A stretch of 35,395 nucleotides of DNA from positions 1 through 35,395 of the forward strand of contig CALLWB010000130.1 of NCBI GenBank assembly GCA_938016265.1, in the 5' to 3' direction. Positions within the stretch are counted from its first letter, which is position 1. Every line of letters begins with the position of its first letter. A program made the translations under genes and the position numbers. This DNA comes from an uncultured Saprospiraceae bacterium (lineage in GTDB: Bacteria; Bacteroidota; Bacteroidia; Chitinophagales; Saprospiraceae). The notes below the pieces were generated by a model, which was not told where the DNA came from, ran no database searches, and saw nothing but the letters and a program-made list of their open reading frames with translations. Of the stretch, positions 9,968 through 17,388 are shown one piece after another.

Positions 9968-10141
9968 ATGATAAAATTTCTACCCTTATTTTTTTCTATC
10001 CTTTTTTCGTTTGTACACCATGTCTCTTTTGAACAATGTCCCGGCTACTTATCGGAAGATTCAAATTTTGATGGGGTATGTGATGCGGCGGAGCGCAGTC
10101 AATGCTGGAATAACAGAAATCTTTTGTCGTATGTACCTTAA
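9968..10141 (+). CDS. 57-aa mini-paralog: signal peptide plus terminal calcium-loop module
   Basis: ATG at 9968 opens a 57-codon frame ending in TAA at 10139-10141. Residues 1-22 are a signal peptide (MIKFLPLFFSILFSF...SFEQ), then CP as in the large paralogs. Directly after comes GYLSEDSNFDGVCDAAERSQ and the terminal CWNNRNLL motif, which is the last 34 residues of the family. All seven repeats, the Ig-like domain, most of the C-terminal module and the first calcium loop are absent. The tail is closest to paralog 4. Over the shared 33 or so codons, I count about 12 synonymous and 3 non-synonymous codon differences, so the protein sequence seems conserved. It could be a functional small secreted protein or a deletion remnant that diverged before the deletion. 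It has its own upstream region, since a terminator sits at 9784-9820. Confidence 0.65.
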   Translation: MIKFLPLFFSILFSFVHHVSFEQCPGYLSEDSNFDGVCDAAERSQCWNNRNLLSYVP

Positions 10142-10561
10142 TACTAGGTTTTATGTTGAAAAACATGGGCTACTAGAAAAAAGGTGATGGAGTTCAATAA
10201 ATTTTTGGTACGGGAATCTTTCAGAATTAATTTTGTCTTATAATAGTAATTATAGTGACATTCAAAATTATATATGTTTGATATTCAGTTCAATATAGGA
10301 GCCAATCTTATAATTCATCAAAAAAATATTAAAAAGTCGTAAAATATTAGCTTGCAAATATTTGAGTATTAGTTATTTAATGATTTGTTACTAGCGGTAA
10401 CATGTTACCGTCTGGTATCTGTTTTTAGATAAGTTTATTTTGTAATTTTCTTAATGTGTAAATGTAATTGTTTTTTGATTTTGAGATGTTTATACGTTTA
10501 GTTCTTAATTAAATTATTCCTATAATTGATAAACACATTTCCTGAACTAAACCAAATCCTT
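10142..10561. other. Intergenic region upstream of paralog 4
   Basis: 420 very AT-rich bases without a credible ORF. An in-frame extension of paralog 4 begins at a TTG at 10526, but the signal peptide fits the ATG at 10562. The region holds a 16-bp perfect palindrome (separate entry) and TGTAAATGTAA near 10457, which resembles GGTAAATGTAA upstream of paralog 1. It probably contains the paralog 4 promoter. Confidence 0.45.
10395..10410. promoter_or_regulatory. 16-bp perfect palindrome, candidate operator
   Basis: CGGTAACATGTTACCG is a perfect dyad 152 nt before the paralog 4 start codon in otherwise AT-rich DNA. The stretch ATGTTACCGTCTGGT (10401-10415) recurs with two changes upstream of the solo LuxR-type gene as ATGTTACCGTACGGT (10-bp palindrome at 20992-21001). 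A dimeric regulator site is inferred; no regulator is demonstrated. Confidence 0.4.
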
Positions 10562-13309
10562 ATGAATGCTATCAAACAAATTACGTTAAGTTTCTTTTTT
10601 GGAATTTGTATTTTTTTTCAAATCAAAGCCCAATGCCCTCCTCCTGTTTCCCTTTCATTTACTACCTCCTCTACTACTTCCACCTGCGAAGCAAACGGGA
10701 CGATAACAATCAATGCACAAGACGGCGAATTACCATACAGTTATCAAATCACAGCTGGCCCAGCAATATACCCCATTCAAAGCTCAAATATCTTCCCCGC
10801 CTTGCCTAACGGAACGTATACCGTAGAAGTGTCTGATGGATGCGGAGCCATTTTATCCGACAGTGTGCAAGTAGCAGGAGACTATCAGATTCCATCTTTT
10901 TCTGTTAATACCAAAAATCCGTTCTGCCCTGCAGACATGAATGGATCAATAACAGGAATTGCCACAAATGGTCTTGCCCCTTATGAGTTTAAGTTGATTA
11001 ATGTTACCACTACTCCAGATACAATTGGCCCTCAGCCAACAGGCGTGTTTACCGGACTTGAAAGCGGAGACTACCGAATTCAAGTGTTTGATCAATGCAA
11101 TAATTTTCAAACCAGAGATATCTCTCTTCAGGATCCTACGCTTAACTCCTTTGAGGCAATATTTTATGCAAGTACCAGCTATAATCAAACGACTTGTGGC
11201 AATCTTTTTGTGCGTGCTTCTGCCAATGTGCTTGATGAAAAATATCCGCATACTTATGCATTAAAAGACAATACAGGAATGGTGATTCATTCCGGCCTAA
11301 TCTATCGAAAAGATACGGTGTTTGGTGTTCCAAATTACGGTAACTACACGTATTGTTTGTCGGATGCCTGTGGTCGAACGGATACCCAGTCAGCCTCGAT
11401 TTATGCAAGAGCCTTCCCTACCTACGGATTTAATTGTGACCCTTTTGGTGTTCGGATTAATGTAGATTTTATGATTGGGCCCTATACTTATGAAATCCTT
11501 TCTGGCCCGGAGATTAGGCCCCTGCAAACCAATAACTTTTTTCCGAATTTAATGCCTGGCGTATATGTAATTCGGGTTGTTGATTCTTGTGGTTCTATCG
11601 TTTTTGCAAATGTCGATGTAGATCCCATTGATTGGGAAGTAGGGGTTTATTCGAGACCAGCAGACGCCTGTGCTATTGGTATGTCAAGGTTTTGGCCAGC
11701 TTCTGGAGGTGTCGGGGCTCCTCAGTATCCTCTTACCTATGAGTTGATTTCGGCTCCTCCTGGGGTGCCATTAGTAAGTACGACAGGACACCCCGCTAGC
11801 TTGCTAGACCTACCTCCTGGTAACTACCAAATTAGAGTTACGGATGATTGTGGAGTTTCTAAAACAATACCTGGACTTATTACAGGCACACTTTCACTAA
11901 ATTATACCGTCTCAACAGAAACGGGATGTCAAACTGGAGATATTTTAGTTAATGGAAGTTATAGCAATGCTTCCGGCGGAAAAGTTCGACTTGAAAACCT
12001 AGACGGTAGTATTGCACGCGGATTCAATGTGCCCATAAGCCCATTTTACAATGTTATTCCTGATACGTTTGTCCTCGCTTTTAACTCTAATGAACCAGGT
12101 TGTACTTCTACCTTCTTTCGGGATACAATCATACTGCCACAAGCCAGCCAGCCAGAGCTCGATTTATTGACAGGAATTGAGTGCGTTGATTTATCCGCAA
12201 CAATTACCGGATTTCCACTAGGAGGAGTTCCTGCTTATACCTTTGAGATTATTAGTGGACCAGAATTAAGAGCCCCACAATCCACCCCCATTTTTTCAGG
12301 TTTGCCGTTTGGTACTTATGATGTCCGAATGGTAGATGACTGCTCCAACTCCTTTGTAAATTCCGTTTCCATCGAACCTTTTCTTCCGGTGCTCAATGGG
12401 TATACGCCACCAGTTTGTATGGGCGAATCGCTCAATTTGTATGTAGATAATATATATGGGGCAAACTATTCCTGGACAGGGCCAAATGGATTTACTGCAG
12501 ATACTTTTTTAGTGAATATCGCTTCCTTGTCACCACAGGATACAGGGACCTACACCGTAAATATCGATTTACCAGGCTGCGCAAGCACAGAACTCGAATT
12601 TGATCTTATTGCTGCTAGATGTGGCGTAATTGTAGATATTCATTTATTGCTCCAAGGTCCCTATAAACCAGCCACCTCTTTAATGACAGACAACCTTAGG
12701 TCCTCCCAATTATTGCCTTCAATGGAGCCTTATTCTGGGTTGGGATATTCCCATTTTGGAGAAGGGGGCGGAGAGGTTATCCTTCCTGGAGTTTTTGATG
12801 TCAGTGGTCCTAATGGTATCGTCGATTGGGTATTCCTCGAGTTAAGAGATGCAGCAGATTTTAGTCAAATCATTGCTACTAGAAGCGCGTTGCTTCAAGC
12901 GGATGGAGATGTAGTGGATGTAGATGGTTCTTCCTATGTTTATTTTGAGGGAGTTGATGATGCAAACTATTATGTCGTAGCGCGCCATCGAAACCACCTT
13001 GATATAATGACACCTGGCTCTCTTCCGTTGACCGAAGCTGTTGCCTACCGCCATGATTTTGCCACGGGATCTGCTTATGGTAGTTTGAGTTACCCCGTAC
13101 AGAAAAGTTTGGGTAGCGGATTGTTTGCCCTATACGAAAGTGATTTTGATAACTCTGGATCCATAGATGCGGCCGATCGAAGCATTGCCTGGAATTTTAG
13201 AAACCAAATGGGCTACTTGTCAGAGGATTCTAATTTTGATGGCTATTGTGATGCTGCAGAGCGAAGCCAATGCTGGAATAACAGAAATTTATTATCTCAA
13301 ATACCTTAG
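10562..13309 (+). CDS. Large secreted SprB-like repeat protein, paralog 4
   Basis: 915 aa from the ATG at 10562, chosen because it gives a normal signal peptide (MNAIKQITLSFFFG...IKA|Q) followed by QCPPP. An upstream TTG frame adds 12 residues that do not fit. Seven Cys-initiated SprB-like repeats, Ig-like domain and C-terminal module (DWVFLELRDA, LLQADGDVVDVDG, RHRNHLDIMTP) are present. Calcium-loop-like motifs are at about 861 (DFDNSGSIDAAD) and 889 (DSNFDGYCDAAE). Its first repeat resembles paralog 1 (DGELPYS) rather than 2 or 3. It is transcribed separately from the operon and ends at a long inverted repeat before the convergent esterase gene. Its tail is the closest relative of the mini-paralog at 9968-10141. 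Confidence 0.8.
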   Translation: MNAIKQITLSFFFGICIFFQIKAQCPPPVSLSFTTSSTTSTCEANGTITINAQDGELPYSYQITAGPAIYPIQSSNIFPALPNGTYTVEVSDGCGAILSDSVQVAGDYQIPSFSVNTKNPFCPADMNGSITGIATNGLAPYEFKLINVTTTPDTIGPQPTGVFTGLESGDYRIQVFDQCNNFQTRDISLQDPTLNSFEAIFYASTSYNQTTCGNLFVRASANVLDEKYPHTYALKDNTGMVIHSGLIYRKDTVFGVPNYGNYTYCLSDACGRTDTQSASIYARAFPTYGFNCDPFGVRINVDFMIGPYTYEILSGPEIRPLQTNNFFPNLMPGVYVIRVVDSCGSIVFANVDVDPIDWEVGVYSRPADACAIGMSRFWPASGGVGAPQYPLTYELISAPPGVPLVSTTGHPASLLDLPPGNYQIRVTDDCGVSKTIPGLITGTLSLNYTVSTETGCQTGDILVNGSYSNASGGKVRLENLDGSIARGFNVPISPFYNVIPDTFVLAFNSNEPGCTSTFFRDTIILPQASQPELDLLTGIECVDLSATITGFPLGGVPAYTFEIISGPELRAPQSTPIFSGLPFGTYDVRMVDDCSNSFVNSVSIEPFLPVLNGYTPPVCMGESLNLYVDNIYGANYSWTGPNGFTADTFLVNIASLSPQDTGTYTVNIDLPGCASTELEFDLIAARCGVIVDIHLLLQGPYKPATSLMTDNLRSSQLLPSMEPYSGLGYSHFGEGGGEVILPGVFDVSGPNGIVDWVFLELRDAADFSQIIATRSALLQADGDVVDVDGSSYVYFEGVDDANYYVVARHRNHLDIMTPGSLPLTEAVAYRHDFATGSAYGSLSYPVQKSLGSGLFALYESDFDNSGSIDAADRSIAWNFRNQMGYLSEDSNFDGYCDAAERSQCWNNRNLLSQIP

Positions 13310-13319
13310 ATGGTTATTG

Positions 13320-13388
13320 GGTGTATTAAGTTATTAAGTTCGGTTGGATGGTTAGTAATCCAACATCAACTTAATAACTCAATACACC
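13320..13388. terminator. Long inverted repeat between convergent genes
   Basis: Arms of 21 nt (13320-13340 and 13368-13388, GGTGTATTAAG.../...AATACACC) match with one mismatch, and an inner TTGGA/TCCAA pair lies in the loop. It lies between the stop of paralog 4 and the stop of the minus-strand esterase gene (13404). No strong T-run follows, so bidirectional termination or transcript protection is inferred. Confidence 0.55.
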
Positions 13389-13403
13389 TAACAATTCAGT
13401 ATT

Positions 13404-16400
13404 CTATTTACTCAATTTCAAAAATTTATGACTGCTTCGATAGTCGTCCATTTCTACTTGTAAGAAATAATATCCAGGGCCAAGATCTTCCAAATTCATC
13501 ACTAATAAATCGGAAGTTGCTGGTTCAAAAGACTGCTGTTTGATGATTTGTCCTAGGACATTCCTTACGGATAATGTTCCTTTTTGAGGGATATCAGACG
13601 CCAATAAATAACGGATATTCAATTGATCAATTGCTGGATTTGGAAACACTTGAAGGCTTACTAACGAATGATCATCCCGATTGGACCCACCAGTAATATT
13701 GACTGTGTAGTCCTCTACTTCACCAAAGGCAATTGGGTTTTCACAAGCAGAAGGACTGCCATTTCTACTCATAGACACTCGCATTCTTGTGGCTCCGTTT
13801 TTCGCATTGGAAGGGATAGAAATAGTGCCATTTACACCTGCAGTAGCTCCTGTTTGATTCGGTGGCTCCGGCCCTGTTTTTTGAAGGACCAACTCACTAG
13901 ATTCAAATACCTTGTTTTGATTAAAATCAATCCACACCCGCCAATTTTCAGGAAACGTTTGCCAGCTGTAAGTAGCAGTCAGACTAAGGTTGTGAGCTGA
14001 TCCTGCAGATACATTTGCCGACTGGCCAGTAAAATCGGAATACGTCGTTTTTACAGAATTATTATTAATATTAACAAAAGTAACCTTGCTAATCCACTCG
14101 TGCCATGGAAATCCACTCTGCGAAGCACAGTAATTTCCTGAAGGAGGCGCATTCACAATAAAAGAACGATTGACATTCGGAGCGGGGTCATAGTTGGAAT
14201 TACCTGCTTGACTCGCTCGGATAGTAACAGTCCCTGTAGAGCCATTCAACGAAACCACATTCCCATTCATAGACGCCGGACCAGAAAGTACCGCATAACT
14301 AACTGACAAACCCGAAGAAGCAGAAGCATTCAAACCAAAAGGCCCATCAGTAGTTAATTTATCCGATATCGAAGGAAAATTGATCGTCTGCAACTGACCA
14401 CCAGCCGGAGAAACAGTAAATGTTCTAGTAACCGTTGGAGCAGGAAAATAACTACTATTCCCACCCTGACTTGCGCTGATTAAAACTGTTCCGATGCCTC
14501 CTGTCAACGTAAGGGTGCTACTATTGATACTTGCTGGTCCAGACAATATTTGATAACTAACTTGCAAACCTGAAGAGGCAGATGCATTCAAGGAATACGG
14601 AGGCGCGTTGTCCAGCATGTTGGGAATACCAGGGAAATTTATTGTTTGAGATTGCTGGCCACCACTACCACTTATGTTTACGGAATAATCCTCTACTTCA
14701 CCAAAATCAACAGTGCCACAAGATGCTGGCGCACTGTTTCTTCTCAAAGCTACACGCATTCTGGTAGTACCATTTGTAGCAGATCCTGGAACGGAAATAC
14801 TCGCACTAATTGTTTTATTCGCTCCAGAACCACTAGCTGGTGGGGACATGGTTTGTGCGACGACCGATTCACCACTATCATCAAAGTCGCCATCCTGATT
14901 GTAGTCGATCCATACTCGGATTTGTTCGGTGTAGGTGACCCAACTATAGGTTACAGTAAGGTTGAAATTGTAGGTAGTTCCTTTGTTCAATGTGGTAGAA
15001 AGGTTGGTGTAATCTCCATAAGCTGTCTTAGGACTAGAATTGTCAATGGTATTCAATTTTACATTAGAAACCCATTCATGCCACGGAAAACTACTAGCAG
15101 CATCACAATATGTCCCAGGATTTCCCGTCTGCGAAACGGTAAAGGTTCGGTTGACATTTGGTGCTGGATTATAAGAACTATTTCCGCCCTGCGATGCACG
15201 AATAGTAACTGTCCCAGGTTGCCCATTTAGCGTCACCGTATTACCAGAAATACTTGCCGGACCACTCAATAAACTAAAAGAAACAGGAAGCCCAGAACTA
15301 GCGTTTGCACTAATGGAAAATGGCCCATCCGTAGTCTGTTTGTTCGGAATGGAGTTGAACGTGATGCTCTGATTTTGCTGACCAGTGCCTCCACCAACAG
15401 TGACTTTGACCTGATCCACTGCTGCGAAGTATCGGTTGCCTGTGGAACTCAAATAGTTAGTGTCGTCTGCTACAAATTGGAGGATATAAGTTCCGTTTGT
15501 ACTAAAAGTAGCAGTGGTGTTTCGATTATTGGGATTGCCAAAATTGACACTCCCAGGGCCACTTTTTTTGATCCATTTTACTGGCCAGGAATTGTTCGTG
15601 CTGCCATTGTACGTTACGGATCCTGTCAAGTTGATAGGGGAGTTGGCGGTAGCCGGTTTGTCAGGACCTGCATTTGCTTCGTAGTGCGTGGTTATTGTAG
15701 GAGGGTAGGGCCAGGGAAAATTGGTTTGCATTTCAGTGAAATAGCTCCTGAAAAAGGCAAGTCGACCTCTAGGGTCAGATGTGGACCAAAATTCGGAAAC
15801 GGTTCCGCTATGCCCTAGTTCTCTATTATGTAAAATAACCTTTTGACCAGGAACCCCATTGTAGGCAGCCATTACATTTGCAGGAGGACAAATGTCGTCT
15901 TTATAGTTGACCATTAACAATGCTTTTCCTTGGAATTGGGTGGCTGCATACGCAGCGTCGTAATATTTAGTTTCTGCAAGTACAGCAGCTGGATTTTGTC
16001 CACTGTTTACTGCCTTTTCATGATACCATGGATAGGAACTATATTTATTGACAGTTGCCCCATGATGGTCGCTCAATGCTGCTACATTTGCAGCAATCAA
16101 GTCAACTCTGTCATCAATACCCGCGATTAATAACGTCAACCCACCGCCCTGACTTACTCCATTGACAGCAAGGTTGCCATTGAAGTCCGGTCTTGATTCT
16201 ATATAGTCAATAGCGCGCATTATTCCCGTAAGGGCATATTTGTAATAATTGGTATTTCTATCGGTATATCCTTGGCTGGTATAATTGCCGGGGCCAGGTT
16301 GGTTCAACGGATTATTGTGTACACTAACAGACATGGAGATTGCTCCTCCTCGTTCTGCCATCTCGGGTTGTGGTCCGGGGTGGTTTGCTTGATTTCCTGC

Positions 16401-16982
16401 TGCAGGAAGAAGCAGTACGGCTGGAAAGGGGCCAGTGATTCCTTTTGGTATCGAAATCGATCCATAGACACGTCGGTTGTCGATATTAGCTAGGTTGATG
16501 CTATAGGTTTTGGAATAGCTCGTTTCCGTCACAAGGCTGATGTTTGTATTCAATGGAACCTGACTGAGCGCATTTTTTTGCCCATCCCAAAACGACTGAA
16601 AGTCACTTGGTTTGTTAGGATCAGTAGGCTGGATGTTGTAGATGCCAAACCCTGCTCCAGCAACAGCAGTATTGCCGCCTTGAGTTACAGTAATCACTAC
16701 ATAACCGGGTTGATTTAGGGTGAAGGGAATGGCCGCTTGGCCGCCGGAAACGGATTTAGTGCTGGTGATGATTGGCGCATTCTCTCTAGTGGAATACTCA
16801 ATTTTGTAATTGACTTGTCCAGAACTTGCGCCTGTTACGAGGAAGTTCATCGACTGTCCGACATTGTAACTGGCTTTTTGGTTGTCGGCTACTACACTGA
16901 ATTGTGCTTGTGCAATCGTTACAGAAAGTAGGAGAGCGATCAATACACACCACCATTGGTCAATTAGGAAAAAGTTTTTCAT
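13404..16982 (-). CDS. Secreted multidomain CE7-like acetyl xylan esterase with T9SS sorting signal
   Basis: 1192 aa from the ATG at 16982; a longer frame starting at a TTG would put 19 polar residues before the signal peptide. Signal peptide about 1-26. An N-terminal strand-rich domain (27-115) is followed by an alpha/beta hydrolase of the acetyl xylan esterase/cephalosporin deacetylase type (about 118-420). Its triad-like residues are Ser277 in NGVSQGGG, Asp362 in the D-x-x-C-P-P motif, and His391 in ELGHSG. Then come a PKD-like domain (about 434-529), three near-identical Ig-like repeats (about 537-617, 777-857, 864-943, ASSGL...LSGPAS), two GEVED domains (about 626-771 and 951-1096, FGEVEDY), and a C-terminal type A T9SS sorting domain (about 1106-1192, VFPNPA). 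It probably deacetylates polysaccharide side chains outside the cell. Substrate is not predictable. Confidence 0.85.
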   Translation of the reverse strand: MKNFFLIDQWWCVLIALLLSVTIAQAQFSVVADNQKASYNVGQSMNFLVTGASSGQVNYKIEYSTRENAPIITSTKSVSGGQAAIPFTLNQPGYVVITVTQGGNTAVAGAGFGIYNIQPTDPNKPSDFQSFWDGQKNALSQVPLNTNISLVTETSYSKTYSINLANIDNRRVYGSISIPKGITGPFPAVLLLPAAGNQANHPGPQPEMAERGGAISMSVSVHNNPLNQPGPGNYTSQGYTDRNTNYYKYALTGIMRAIDYIESRPDFNGNLAVNGVSQGGGLTLLIAGIDDRVDLIAANVAALSDHHGATVNKYSSYPWYHEKAVNSGQNPAAVLAETKYYDAAYAATQFQGKALLMVNYKDDICPPANVMAAYNGVPGQKVILHNRELGHSGTVSEFWSTSDPRGRLAFFRSYFTEMQTNFPWPYPPTITTHYEANAGPDKPATANSPINLTGSVTYNGSTNNSWPVKWIKKSGPGSVNFGNPNNRNTTATFSTNGTYILQFVADDTNYLSSTGNRYFAAVDQVKVTVGGGTGQQNQSITFNSIPNKQTTDGPFSISANASSGLPVSFSLLSGPASISGNTVTLNGQPGTVTIRASQGGNSSYNPAPNVNRTFTVSQTGNPGTYCDAASSFPWHEWVSNVKLNTIDNSSPKTAYGDYTNLSTTLNKGTTYNFNLTVTYSWVTYTEQIRVWIDYNQDGDFDDSGESVVAQTMSPPASGSGANKTISASISVPGSATNGTTRMRVALRRNSAPASCGTVDFGEVEDYSVNISGSGGQQSQTINFPGIPNMLDNAPPYSLNASASSGLQVSYQILSGPASINSSTLTLTGGIGTVLISASQGGNSSYFPAPTVTRTFTVSPAGGQLQTINFPSISDKLTTDGPFGLNASASSGLSVSYAVLSGPASMNGNVVSLNGSTGTVTIRASQAGNSNYDPAPNVNRSFIVNAPPSGNYCASQSGFPWHEWISKVTFVNINNNSVKTTYSDFTGQSANVSAGSAHNLSLTATYSWQTFPENWRVWIDFNQNKVFESSELVLQKTGPEPPNQTGATAGVNGTISIPSNAKNGATRMRVSMSRNGSPSACENPIAFGEVEDYTVNITGGSNRDDHSLVSLQVFPNPAIDQLNIRYLLASDIPQKGTLSVRNVLGQIIKQQSFEPATSDLLVMNLEDLGPGYYFLQVEMDDYRSSHKFLKLSK

Positions 16983-17388
16983 AGTACTGTTTTTTGATGA
17001 TTGAGGAATAGGAATACCTTTTGGCTGGGGCCATTCCAATAAAAAACAGACTATTTGTGTGGTTTGTGTACTGTAAGTTTACGAAATATTTAGTTTATTT
17101 TTTAATGAAATAGGATTTTGTTTAGTTGGCGAAGCAATGGGTGAATATTTTTAATGTCGCAAAGAGATCGCGGAGAAATTAACCTTGCTAGTTTTAGCTG
17201 GTGAATTTCCTGTTGCATCAAATGAAGATGTTTATTTATAAATATAACTAAATTGGATAAGCTTCGTAGAAAAATACTGAAGGCAGAGTTGTATTATTGG
17301 TAGAGTTATAGTGAGGAATATTAAAAGATAAATTTAATTAGTCTACAGTTTTACAATTTGGATCGACTGTTGTCCTTAACTTTATATC
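16983..17388. other. Divergent intergenic region
   Basis: About 400 AT-rich bases between the minus-strand esterase gene and the plus-strand DUF5686 gene. It should contain both promoters. I see no ORF, RNA gene or strong repeat here. Confidence 0.5.

Noticed and set aside
13310-13543. 77-codon plus-strand ORF after paralog 4
   Set aside because: It runs over the long inverted repeat and then into the antisense of the esterase gene, and has no family signature.
14646-15230. 194-codon ORF on the plus strand
   Set aside because: It is antisense to the strongly supported esterase/GEVED gene and its composition mirrors that gene.
16983-17039. N-terminal extension of the esterase from a TTG
   Set aside because: The added 19 residues are polar and precede a normal signal peptide starting at the ATG at 16982.
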